Part shown: piece by piece, positions 44,593 to 52,384 of the stretch
Layout: every line of letters begins with the position of its first letter
Position numbering within the stretch: the first letter of the stretch is position 1
DNA from: Hymenobacter nitidus
GTDB taxonomy: Bacteria; Bacteroidota; Bacteroidia; Cytophagales; Hymenobacteraceae
Assembly (NCBI RefSeq): GCF_020447315.1
Contig: NZ_JAJADQ010000004.1
Coordinates: forward strand, 310,001 to 374,000
Length of the DNA stretch: 64,000 nt
Direction of reading: 5' to 3'
Notes under the pieces: model-generated
What the model saw: only the letters and a program-made list of their open reading frames with translations
Databases searched by the model: none
What the model was told of the DNA's origin: nothing
Made by a program: the position numbers and the translations under genes

Positions 44593-45306
44593 TTACTTGG
44601 CGGGCGCCAGCACCGCGTCGACAACGTGGGTTACGCCATTGCTGGACATAATATTCGGAATCAGGACGAGGGCCAGGCTGCCTTTGGCGTCGCGCAGCAG
44701 CACCGCGTCGTCTTTTCGCACCACGGTCAGCGTTTCGCCGGTCAGCGTTGTCAGCGCTTGTCCGTCCAGCAGGTCGGCGGCACTGAGGCGGCCCGGCACC
44801 ACATGATACGTTAAGAGGGCGCGCAGCTTCTGCTTGTTTTCGGGTATCATCAGCGTCGTGACGGCCCCGGCGGGCAGCTTGTCGAAAGCGGCATTGGTGG
44901 GGGCAAACACGGTGTAGGGTCCGGCCCCCTTCAGCGTTTCCACTAGGCCCGCCGCCGCCAGGGCCGACACCAGGGTGGTGTGGTCGGTGGAGTTTACCGC
45001 GTTGTTCACGATGTCCTTGTCCGGGGTCATCAGGGTGCCGCCCACCAGCACGCCGGCGCCGGGCGGCGGGCCGGTGGGCGTAGGCTTGACTTTAACCTTT
45101 TGCTTGCCGACGTTGCGGACCTTGTCTTTCTGCTTCACCTTGCCGTCGTCGGCCACCTTGGACTTAGTGGTGCGGCCGGCTTGCCTGGTTTTTGTTTTCT
45201 GCGCGTCGGTCTTGGTTTTGGGAGCCTGCTGCGCCGTGGCGGGACCACTGCCCATAGCGCTGAGAAGCCCAATCAACATCAGTAAGAGAATAAATTGCTT
45301 GGTCAT
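44593..45306 (-). CDS. Fasciclin (FAS1)-domain secreted protein
   Basis: A 237-residue exported protein with signal peptide (FILLLMLIGLLSAMGSGPATA), a long basic Lys/Thr-rich linker (residues 27-80), and one FAS1 domain: DKDIVNNAVNSTDHTTLVSA, GPYTVFAPTNAAFDKLPAGA, LLTYHVVPGRLSAADLLDG, ending SNGVTHVVDAVLAPAK. FAS1 domains mediate adhesion or matrix binding. The basic linker may associate with acidic surface polymer; that is inference. Monocistronic with its own terminator. Confidence 0.9.
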   Translation of the reverse strand: MTKQFILLLMLIGLLSAMGSGPATAQQAPKTKTDAQKTKTRQAGRTTKSKVADDGKVKQKDKVRNVGKQKVKVKPTPTGPPPGAGVLVGGTLMTPDKDIVNNAVNSTDHTTLVSALAAAGLVETLKGAGPYTVFAPTNAAFDKLPAGAVTTLMIPENKQKLRALLTYHVVPGRLSAADLLDGQALTTLTGETLTVVRKDDAVLLRDAKGSLALVLIPNIMSSNGVTHVVDAVLAPAK

Positions 45307-45706
45307 GCGGCAGCAACTGGTGAGGAGAATATGCCCGCTATACGAACGCCGATCAACAATAGATTGCGCCCCGAAAAGCCCGGATTACCGGGCGGCGCGG
45401 GCCTAGCCCCAACGGCCGCCCCCCGGCAGGCTATAGTGGCGTTACACCCGTGAAAATGGGCTAAAACTTCGGGTAGTATACCGGTAAATTAGCATTTATC
45501 AATGTCACAATTCGTAAGCTAAGAAAGAAAATTTCAGCGCATATTATGTGAAAAAGCAGTGTAATGGCTGCTTGCCAGGTAATTGCGGAGGTAGGTGGCG
45601 ACGTCACAATTGCTGGGAAATTTTCCTTTCTATCCACCCAGAAGTCGGCAATCTTGGATGCGTTCAACAGCCCTCTCTCCCAGAAGTGCTTTAACTGACC
45701 TCGACC
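45307..45706. other. 400-nt intergenic region
   Basis: Lies between the divergent fasciclin gene and a hypothetical gene, so it must hold both leaders. 45470-45620 is AT-richer than the flanks. An open frame on the minus strand (45461-45727) overlaps the start of the next gene and has no coding character. No confident promoter match was found. Confidence 0.4.
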
Positions 45707-46093
45707 ATGAAAGATACCTATCTGCACACGCTCGGCTTCGTTCCCCTGGTACCAAGCTACTCCTTATATCACTCCGCGCGCAGCGGGCAGGGCGCCTACA
45801 TTCCCCCGACGGATGTGCGCTACCAGCACCTATACACCGCCCAGGACGGCGCCACGCTGTTCGTGTATTCCTGGCTGTACGAGGCCGGCTATATGCTCAC
45901 GACGCGTGAAAACATTGCCTCCATGTCCGACATCGTAGCCGAGCTTGATTCGGACGACCCGGTTTTGCTGAACCAACATATCGAAGCGTTTTTCGTGCTT
46001 CACGGCGGCGTGGCTTCCCCCATGCTGCAAGCCGAAGCCGGGCAGCCCGATAACCGGCTGCACCTGCGCCCTGCCCGCGAGCAGGCCGCGTAG
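45707..46093 (+). CDS. Hypothetical protein
   Basis: A 128-residue soluble protein starting MKDTYLHTLGFVPLVPSYSL, with beta-rich segments YQHLYTAQDGATLFVYSWLY and a helix NIASMSDIVAELDSDDPVLL, ending PAREQAA. No signal, membrane segment or recognised family. It converges with the STAS-like gene and shares a bidirectional terminator. Confidence 0.62.
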   Translation: MKDTYLHTLGFVPLVPSYSLYHSARSGQGAYIPPTDVRYQHLYTAQDGATLFVYSWLYEAGYMLTTRENIASMSDIVAELDSDDPVLLNQHIEAFFVLHGGVASPMLQAEAGQPDNRLHLRPAREQAA

Positions 46094-46158
46094 CCGGGCG
46101 GCCGCCTATTCTGAGCTATACCCCGCAAACAAACACCCTCCATCCTGTTCCTTTCGAA

Positions 46159-46194
46159 GAAAAGGGCCCACACTGCGAAGTGAGGGCCCTTTTT
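46159..46194. terminator. Bidirectional terminator
   Basis: AAAAGGGCCCACACT, loop GCG, AAGTGAGGGCCCTTTTT, one mismatch in the stem; between convergent genes. Confidence 0.85.
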
Positions 46195-46222
46195 GATATT
46201 ATATACTGCTGGCTTCAGCCGG

Positions 46223-46615
46223 TCAGGAGCAGGTGCGCAGCCATTCGTAGGCCGTAGCCACATCGTCGAAGGTGACGACCATGGGCCGCGTCACAAAGAG
46301 CATGGCTTTGTCCATCGACTTGCGGGCCCGCCAGTGGGGCGGATACACCCAGGCCACGAACCGCACGCCCCGGCAGGCCAGCTGCTCGTAGTAGTGGCCC
46401 CCTACCCAGGCTGCGCCCTTGTCCCAGTCGGAAGTAACCTGGCTGTTGTCGTTGAGCATCTTCGCGCAGGGGTGGTCCTGCAGGCAGCGCAGTACCAGGT
46501 CGCCCCCCGTTACCGCCGACACTTCGTTGTGCTGGCCTTTCCATTCCACGTACAGCCAGTGGTTTAGCGGGTCGTAGGCGATGGAAAGGGGAAGCGTATC
46601 ATACAGGATTTCCAT
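46223..46615 (-). CDS. Hypothetical protein, possibly STAS/SpoIIAA-like
   Basis: A 130-residue soluble protein beginning MEILYDTLPLSIAYDPLNHW, then LYVEWKGQHNEVSAVTGGDL and LVLRCLQDHPCAKMLNDNSQ. Small proteins of this wording recur in Cytophagales, and the alternating strands and helices around SQVTSDWDKGAAWVGGHYYE resemble the STAS/SpoIIAA fold. The similarity is a by-eye impression; no phospho-acceptor Ser in the normal position is evident. Function unknown. Confidence 0.62.
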   Translation of the reverse strand: MEILYDTLPLSIAYDPLNHWLYVEWKGQHNEVSAVTGGDLVLRCLQDHPCAKMLNDNSQVTSDWDKGAAWVGGHYYEQLACRGVRFVAWVYPPHWRARKSMDKAMLFVTRPMVVTFDDVATAYEWLRTCS

Positions 46616-46694
46616 CCGGAGGCGAACTGAGGCGAGGCGTTAATATACGGAAACACCCTACGTAAAAAGAAGGGCTCCGGCCTCAGGAGGCTAC

Positions 46695-46722
46695 GAAAAG
46701 AAAGCCGGCTTGTGAGGCCGGC
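46695..46722 (-). terminator. Weak terminator after the T9SS cargo gene
   Basis: Minus strand AGCCGGCCTCACAAGCCGGCT followed by TTCTTTTC, 61 nt beyond the stop at 46783. Confidence 0.5.
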
Positions 46723-46782
46723 TCTGCGCAAGGTACTGGGCCCGCCGGCTGCCGGGCAGCAGCGGGTGTTGAGCAAGCTGGT

Positions 46783-47760
46783 TTACTCCCGCACCACACG
46801 CCGGCTGATGGTACCGGCCGCGGTGGTGGCGCGCAAAATATAAACGCCGGGGGCCAGATGGCTCAGGTCGGCGTTGCAGGTGCCCGCCACCAAAGGCAGG
46901 GTGCTGGACTGAACTTTCTCGCCCAAAGTAGTAAATACGGCCAGCTCGGTCGGGGAAGAGCTGCCCGTAACGGCTACCGTGAAGCTGCCCGTGTTGGGGT
47001 TGGGAAATACGTTTAGCACCACGCCCGCCGCTGCCGGGCGAGCCGAGGAGGCTGGAGTGGTTTTTACCTGCTTGGTCAGCGCGGGGCCGTTGGCCGGGGC
47101 TACCGTTACGGCCACCGGGGCCGAAGCCGCCACGCAGCTACCCGGATTAATAACCAGCACGGTGTAGGAGCCGCTGGCGGTAGCTGTGTACTTGTTGGCC
47201 GTGGCGCCACTGATAGCCTGGCCGTTGTTGAAAAACTGATAGGTGGCGCCGGGTGTGCCGCCGCTGGCTATAAGCTGCACCGCGCCCCCGGGCGCAAAAG
47301 TCGTGGGGCCGCTGGCCGCAAGGGTGGGGGCGGGCAGGGCGTGCAGCTCAAGGCTAGTGCTGGCCGAAGTGGCATCGGCCAGCTGGTTGATAATGGTGTA
47401 GGTGCCGGGCTGGCTCTGGGCCAGATCAATAGCGCCCGTGAGGGGATTGAGGCGCAGGCCGGCGGGGCTGGCCGAGAAAGTACCGGCCGCGGCGCCCACC
47501 GCTACCGTGGGCACGAGCATACCCGCCGTGCCGGCGCAGCGGCTGCCGTCGTAGTACGTAAACCGGGCGCGGGCAGCCTGGCCGCGGCCCAGGTCGGCTA
47601 CGGCCGGGAAGGAGCCGTTTTCCGAATCGGGGCTTTGGGCGCGGCTGGCGCGGGCCATCAGCAGCAGGCTCAGAAGCAGGAAAAAACGTCCCCACAATGA
47701 CCAGATAACGGGAGTATCGGACTGCGGAGCCGAAGAAGAGTTGGGTGACAGGACGGACAT
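46783..47760 (-). CDS. Secreted T9SS cargo protein (type A sorting domain)
   Basis: A 325-residue exported protein from the ATG at 47758-47760; its long signal sequence has the hydrophobic core FFLLLSLLLMARASRAQ. The middle has Ig-like/SprB-type strands (GAIDLAQSQPGTYTIINQLA; GGTPGATYQFFNNGQAISGA; SGSYTVLVINPGSC). The end is a type A sorting domain: LNVFPNPNTGSFTVAVTG, HLAPGVYILRATTAAGTISR. It probably remains on the cell surface; binding partner unknown. Confidence 0.85.
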   Translation of the reverse strand: MSVLSPNSSSAPQSDTPVIWSLWGRFFLLLSLLLMARASRAQSPDSENGSFPAVADLGRGQAARARFTYYDGSRCAGTAGMLVPTVAVGAAAGTFSASPAGLRLNPLTGAIDLAQSQPGTYTIINQLADATSASTSLELHALPAPTLAASGPTTFAPGGAVQLIASGGTPGATYQFFNNGQAISGATANKYTATASGSYTVLVINPGSCVAASAPVAVTVAPANGPALTKQVKTTPASSARPAAAGVVLNVFPNPNTGSFTVAVTGSSSPTELAVFTTLGEKVQSSTLPLVAGTCNADLSHLAPGVYILRATTAAGTISRRVVRE

Positions 47761-47925
47761 GGCGCAGGTGTTAGGGTAGGCAGGATGGCAACTCAATGAC
47801 AGTGTCGTCCTGCAACAGTACTGCGCCAACATGATGTGAATATGATAAGCCCCTACTTTTTGCTTACCCCGCGCACACGCCCTTTCTACCCTGTTTATTG
47901 CTTTACGGTGCCTGCAAACGGGCTT

Positions 47926-49263
47926 TTACTGCCCGCCCTCCACCGCCGGAAATGTGAGCAGAAAAGAGGTGCCCAGCCCTTCGATGGAGTTTACCTCGAT
48001 GCTGATGCCGTGCAGATCGGCAATGGTGCGGACGATGGAGAGGCCCAGGCCGTAGCTGTCGGGGTCGGTGCTGGCGCCTTTGTCGAAACGGTGAAACAGG
48101 CGCGGCAGCTGCTCCTTGCTGATGCCCCGCCCCGTGTCCCGGATTTCGAGCACATAGCCACCGGCGGCGGTAGAAGCGGGGCGGCCCAGCAGGAAAATCT
48201 GGCCTCCTTCGCGGTTATACTTAATGGCATTGCTCACCAGGTTAAACAGCAGCGTAAACAGCAGGCCCCGGTTGCTGTTGGGTACCACAAAATCCGGCTC
48301 TACTTCCTGGGTCAGCGTCAGGCCTAGCACCGACAGTCGGTCCTGCACTTCCTCGCTCACCTCGGCTACGAGCTGATATAACGACACCGATTCGGTGCGG
48401 CTGAACTGGTCGTTTTCAATCTTGGAAATCATCAGCAGCGACTTGATGATGGTGCGCAGCCGGTGCACCGTGCGCTGCGACTCCACCACGCGCAGCAGGT
48501 TTTCGTCCGAGAGGCTCTCGTCGCTGAGCATGTTGTCGAAGCGGTACTGCAGGGCCGCCAGGGGCGTGAGCAGCTCGTGGGAGGCGTCGGCAATAAACTT
48601 ACGCTCCTTGGAGAAAGAGGCCTGAATGGTGGTCATCATTTCCCGCAGACTTTCGTCGAGGTAGCGGAAGTCGTCGGTGTCGGTGGCAATGGGCGCGAAG
48701 TTGAAAGCGGCCGGGTGGTGGGCATTTTTCAGGCGCTGCCGGATGATGGTGTAGAACGGCTCGAGCAGGTAGCGGAAAAAAACCAGGTCGGCGGCCGTCG
48801 TCAGGGCCACAGCTACCAGCAGCATGTAGAGGGCGTAGGTGCGAAAGTTGCGCTCCGTCTCGTCGATGCTGCCCGTGCTGCGCCCGATTTCGAGCAGGTA
48901 GTATTTCGGGCCCTGGGCAAAGGAGTAGCTCAGCACCCGGTATTCCACAATCTCATCTTCCACGGCCCGCTTCGAGTCCTCAATCACGTCGATGCGCGGG
49001 CCGGGCGGAATTTCCTCCAGCGAAATAAACTCCTCCTTGAGCAAGTTGTAGCTGCCGTACGACGACTGGTCGCCCTCGATAAAGGTGGAAATGCCATTGC
49101 GACGAATCAAGCGCAGCACCTTCTCCTTTTTCTGGGCCAGCCGGCTGTCGGTCGATACCAGGGCCAGCCGGCTCATTACCGGCGGCAGCACGCCCACGAG
49201 CAGCAGCAGAATGGCCACCCGCGACAGGGCATTGAACAGGGAGAATTTAGTGCTGAGCTTCAA
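47926..49263 (-). CDS. Sensor histidine kinase (HisKA type)
   Basis: A 445-residue membrane kinase. TM1 (about 11-31, NALSRVAILLLLVGVLPPVM) and TM2 (about 143-165) bracket a ~110-residue periplasmic sensor. The HisKA domain shows FIADASHELLTPLAALQYRF with His229; the HATPase has LLFNLVSNAIKYN, EIRDTGRGISKEQLPRLFHR and SYGLGLSIVRTIADLHG. The OmpR regulator at 49463-50137 is the expected partner, but a 155-nt composite palindrome lies between them. Confidence 0.93.
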   Translation of the reverse strand: MKLSTKFSLFNALSRVAILLLLVGVLPPVMSRLALVSTDSRLAQKKEKVLRLIRRNGISTFIEGDQSSYGSYNLLKEEFISLEEIPPGPRIDVIEDSKRAVEDEIVEYRVLSYSFAQGPKYYLLEIGRSTGSIDETERNFRTYALYMLLVAVALTTAADLVFFRYLLEPFYTIIRQRLKNAHHPAAFNFAPIATDTDDFRYLDESLREMMTTIQASFSKERKFIADASHELLTPLAALQYRFDNMLSDESLSDENLLRVVESQRTVHRLRTIIKSLLMISKIENDQFSRTESVSLYQLVAEVSEEVQDRLSVLGLTLTQEVEPDFVVPNSNRGLLFTLLFNLVSNAIKYNREGGQIFLLGRPASTAAGGYVLEIRDTGRGISKEQLPRLFHRFDKGASTDPDSYGLGLSIVRTIADLHGISIEVNSIEGLGTSFLLTFPAVEGGQ

Positions 49264-49280
49264 GTGTGTTGGTTTGAACC

Positions 49281-49437
49281 GTCATGTCGAGCACCGCGCG
49301 GCATCCCGTGTGCTGACGTTGGGTGTGAAAGGCAACAAGAAAAGAGCGTCATGCTGAGCGCAGTCGAAGCATCTCTCCCGCGGTAGTAGAATCATTTACT
49401 TTGGCGGGAGAGATGCTTCGACAAGTTCAGCAGGATG
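49281..49437. repeat. Composite of type C half-arm and type A palindrome copy 2
   Basis: A type C-like half-arm GTCATGTCGAGCACCGCGCG starts at 49281. The type A element at 49348-49437 has GTCATGCTGAGCGCAGTCGA and an 18-bp perfect inner stem TCGAAGCATCTCTCCCGC mirrored at 49404-49421. It lies in the gap between a response regulator and its probable kinase. Confidence 0.82.
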
Positions 49438-49462
49438 CCTTTATTAATAGTATAATCATATT

Positions 49463-50137
49463 TTACAGCCGCGCCCGGTAGCCTACGCCGCGCACGGTTT
49501 CCAGCCACTCTACGTCGGCCAGCGCGCCCAGCTTCTTGCGCAGGTTCTTGATGTGGGCGTCGATGTAGTTGGAGTCGAAGCCGGCTTCGGGTAGGTTGCC
49601 CCAGATGTGCTCGGTGAGCTGCAGGCGCGTCATTACCCGGTTTTTGTGCAGCACCAAGTAGCTCAGCACGTCGAATTCCTTGACCGACAGGCTTACTTCC
49701 TGGCCCTGGTGCAGCAGGCGGCGGGCCTGCAGGTCCAGCTCAAAGCCGGCGCAGCCAATCAGGGGCTTGTTCAGCCCGAAGCGGCGGCGCGTAATGGCGT
49801 GCATGCGGGCCAGCAGCTCGGGCAGGGAGAAAGGCTTGGCCAGGTAGTCGTCGGCGCCCAGTTCCAGGCCACCAATCCGGTCTTCGACCGCGCCGCGGGC
49901 CGTGAGGATAATGACGGCGGCCGTCAGCTCATTCTGCTTGGCCTCGGCCAGCACGTCCAGCCCGTCGCCGTCGGGCAGGCCCAGGTCCAGCAGCACGAAG
50001 TCGAAGGGCGTATCGGCCAGCTGGGCGCGGGCCTCGCGGGCGGTGCGGGCCACCGTGCAGGTGAAGTTTTGCTGGTGCAGAAAGATGCCTAGCTCACGGG
50101 CCAGGGTGCGCTCATCTTCCACGATAAGAACGGTCAT
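49463..50137 (-). CDS. OmpR/PhoB-family response regulator
   Basis: A 224-residue two-component regulator. Receiver: VLIVEDERTLARELG with Glu7/Asp8, phospho-acceptor Asp51 in FDFVLLDLGLPDGDGLDV, Thr/Lys in ILTARGA and DDYLAKPFSLPELLARM. The winged-helix DNA-binding domain covers about 130-224: VSLSVKEFDVLSYLVLHKNR, IDAHIKNLRKKLG, VEWLETVRGVGYRARL. It is 21 nt downstream of the beta-barrel gene and precedes the HisKA kinase across a repeat. Confidence 0.95.
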   Translation of the reverse strand: MTVLIVEDERTLARELGIFLHQQNFTCTVARTAREARAQLADTPFDFVLLDLGLPDGDGLDVLAEAKQNELTAAVIILTARGAVEDRIGGLELGADDYLAKPFSLPELLARMHAITRRRFGLNKPLIGCAGFELDLQARRLLHQGQEVSLSVKEFDVLSYLVLHKNRVMTRLQLTEHIWGNLPEAGFDSNYIDAHIKNLRKKLGALADVEWLETVRGVGYRARL

Positions 50138-50158
50138 GGGGCGGGGCGGAAAGCGGGG

Positions 50159-51154
50159 TTAGAGGTACAGGGCAAGGCTGGTGGTGAAGTAGGAGCGGGC
50201 GTGCGACACGTCGTCGGGCAGCAGATTGACCGGCACGGAGTAGCGCCAGGCCGCCTGCACCGACACCATACCCAGCGAGTAGGTCACGGGCACGCGCAGC
50301 TCGTAGTTGAGCACCCGAAAGCGCGTCACCGGCGTTTCAATAACCGTGGTAATGGTCGTCGGCTGCCCCGGACCCTGACCTGGCCCTTTACCCTTGCCTT
50401 TTCCGTTGTTGCCATTGCCGTTGTTGCCGCGCAGAATCTGCTGCTCGATGCTGGTTTCGACGAAATGCTGCGTGCCGGCCATCACGCTCACCCGGGGTTC
50501 GATAGACACGTAGCCCTTGGGCGTGAATACCTCGTTGATTTCGAAGTAGCGGGAGTTGTCGAGCACCAGGAAAAAGTCGTTGCTTTCCCCAAACAGGTAG
50601 GCCGCGTTCAGGCGCGAGTACAGGTAGCCCCAGTCCCAGCCCACGTAGGTGTCGAGGGAGTTATTGACGCTGGATTTTACCAGCGGGCTGTTTTCCGCAA
50701 AAAAGAAGTGGGAGTAGCTCAGCGAGGCATCCACGGTCTTCGACAAGTCGCCGTCCCAGCCTACCGACAGGTCGGTTTCATCCAGAAAGCTGGGCGTGTC
50801 GAACAGATTATAGGTGACGACCGAGCCCCACACGCCATACTTGCTGGTGTAGGTGGCTTCGCCGGCCGCGTAGGGAAAGCGCGTGGTTTGGGTGCGCCCG
50901 AAAAAGGAGGAGTTCGTGCCGTAGATTAGCTCGGCCCGGAAACTACCGTGGCGCGTGTCTTTGGGCGGCGGCGGGGGAGCTTTCTTTTGGGCTACTTTAC
51001 CCTTCACCGGAGCCTTGCCTTTCACGGGTGCCGCGGTGGGGCGGGGCTTGGGTTTGCTGCTGCCCACATCCTGGGCGGCGGCCGTGCCGCCACCCAGCAG
51101 GCCGGCCAGCAGCAGCAGGCTCAGTACGCCGCGAAACCCAAGTGGAAAAGCCAT
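50159..51154 (-). CDS. Outer-membrane beta-barrel-like protein
   Basis: A 331-residue exported protein with signal peptide (LSLLLLAGLLGGGTAAAQ), a basic Lys/Pro linker (PKPRPTAAPVKGKAPVKGKV), and amphipathic beta strands (HGSFRAELIYGTNSSFFGRT; ASLSYSHFFFAENSPL; RLNAAYLFGESNDFFLVLDN) ending in an aromatic/Leu C-terminus SYFTTSLALYL typical of outer-membrane barrels. A Gly/Asn/Lys-rich loop (GNNGNGNNGKGKGKGPG) sits near residue 245. It leads the regulator gene by 21 nt, suggesting the two-component system controls the envelope. Not a named family. Confidence 0.78.
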   Translation of the reverse strand: MAFPLGFRGVLSLLLLAGLLGGGTAAAQDVGSSKPKPRPTAAPVKGKAPVKGKVAQKKAPPPPPKDTRHGSFRAELIYGTNSSFFGRTQTTRFPYAAGEATYTSKYGVWGSVVTYNLFDTPSFLDETDLSVGWDGDLSKTVDASLSYSHFFFAENSPLVKSSVNNSLDTYVGWDWGYLYSRLNAAYLFGESNDFFLVLDNSRYFEINEVFTPKGYVSIEPRVSVMAGTQHFVETSIEQQILRGNNGNGNNGKGKGKGPGQGPGQPTTITTVIETPVTRFRVLNYELRVPVTYSLGMVSVQAAWRYSVPVNLLPDDVSHARSYFTTSLALYL

Positions 51155-51171
51155 ATGCTGCTAGTCAGTAA

Positions 51172-51576
51172 TCAATGCCCGCGCCCGTGGCCCCGGCTGG
51201 AGCCCGCACCCGCACGGCTGCTACTGCCGCCACCCCGGATGCTCCGGCTGCCTTCGGACCCCCTGCTACTACGGGCGCTGCGGGCTGTGCGTTCGGTTCG
51301 CTCGCCCCGGGCCGAGCGGGCTTCGAGAAACGAAGATCGGGCGCCGGCTTCTACCCGCAGCGGCTTGCTTTGCCGGTGGGTCTGGGGCACCGATTTCACC
51401 GGCGGCTTGGTCGCGGTGCTGCGGCCCCGGGCACTGCCGGGCCGGCTGCCCTGGGCGGGTTCCACTGCCACCGCCTTTTTCGGGCGCACGACTTTGGCCG
51501 CCGAACTATACCCTGGCGTGGGCGCTGCTGCCAGCGCCAGCAGCAGAAAAAGCAGAAAGTGGAATGCAGGTTTCAT
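51172..51576 (-). CDS. Small secreted Arg/Ser-rich basic protein
   Basis: A 134-residue protein from the ATG at 51574-51576: signal peptide AFHFLLFLLLALAAAPTPGY, then a long unstructured basic region full of Arg, Ser and Gly (SARGERTERTARSARSSRGS, ending SSRGHGRGH). No domain. Basic secreted tails may bind polyanions; that is speculation. It precedes the outer-membrane protein by 17 nt in the same operon. Confidence 0.62.
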   Translation of the reverse strand: MKPAFHFLLFLLLALAAAPTPGYSSAAKVVRPKKAVAVEPAQGSRPGSARGRSTATKPPVKSVPQTHRQSKPLRVEAGARSSFLEARSARGERTERTARSARSSRGSEGSRSIRGGGSSSRAGAGSSRGHGRGH

Positions 51577-51720
51577 AGAAGAAAAAGACAAAACAGCCCG
51601 GGCGCCGAAGCAACCTACTGTATTTTATGCATTGAAACACGCCAACCCCGACAAACAGTGCCGGCCGCGCCTCTGAATAACTCAGAAACGCGGCCGACTG
51701 CCAGCGGCTGGGCCGAAAAA

Positions 51721-52110
51721 CTACTTGCCCGCGCGGCGCCCATACTTGCCCGCGTGGCCTTCTTGGCGGTGGCAGCTGGCCGCCCGGGCACTGCCGTGGC
51801 TGCGCGGGCCGCGGGCCGGCCGGATACCTTGGTGGGCGCGGCCACCACTGGCCACGGCGCTAACGGCGGCCCCCCGGCGGGAGCCCGCCAGAAAGGGGCT
51901 ATGCGCTACGCCCCGCACCGCTTGGCCATGCGTTGCCGGAGCCAGCCTGCTTTCCCGGTGGTCGGGCGCGTCGGGTTTCGGCTTGTATTTCGCTCGTGGC
52001 TGCCCGGCTTCCAGTGGTATGTCGAGGATCTGAGTTGTAGCGGCGGGCGTCTGGGCCAGGGTGGCGACGGAGTACAGCAGCACGGCAGCGGAGAAAAGCA
52101 GCTTTTTCAT
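51721..52110 (-). CDS. Small secreted basic protein
   Basis: A 129-residue protein with signal MKKLLFSAAVLLYSVATLAQ and mature start TPAATTQILDIPLEAGQPRA; the remainder is basic and low in hydrophobics (GRAHQGIRPARGPRSHGSAR), ending KYGRRAGK. Several competing open frames occur here because the region is very GC-rich, but this is the only one with a signal peptide. Lies upstream of the Arg/Ser-rich gene on the same strand (144-nt gap). Confidence 0.58.
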   Translation of the reverse strand: MKKLLFSAAVLLYSVATLAQTPAATTQILDIPLEAGQPRAKYKPKPDAPDHRESRLAPATHGQAVRGVAHSPFLAGSRRGAAVSAVASGGRAHQGIRPARGPRSHGSARAASCHRQEGHAGKYGRRAGK

Positions 52111-52384
52111 GAGGCGAAGGCTGAACCAGGTGAATACGGATCAAACCTAGCCGGTCAACATGATGCGAAAATGATAAGGCTCAGCTTACCGTCCCGGCCT
52201 CCATTGGGCTCCGCGCCAAGCGTCGGAACGGGGTCGGCAGGCCCGGCCGGGAGTGAAATTATGCAAGTTTCAGCAAGGATTCCGTACCAACTCTGACCAT
52301 GCCTGGCCGTTCCTTTGCAAAAGAGTTTTCGTTCGTTTTCTCCGAGCCGAAAAGCTTCATTCTTCTCTTTGCTGCTCACCTGTT

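Noticed and set aside
45461..45727. 88-codon minus-strand frame
   Set aside because: Overlaps the start of the plus-strand gene at 45707 and shows no coding features.
9454..49437. CRISPR array
   Set aside because: The repeats are dispersed palindromes at gene junctions, not regularly spaced direct repeats, and no cas gene is present.
28460..49437. Insertion sequences
   Set aside because: No transposase frame is associated with any palindrome; they are described as non-autonomous repeats instead.
51175..52296. 373-codon plus-strand frame over the small secreted proteins
   Set aside because: No signal, motif or consistent composition; the minus-strand genes have signal peptides and operon spacing.
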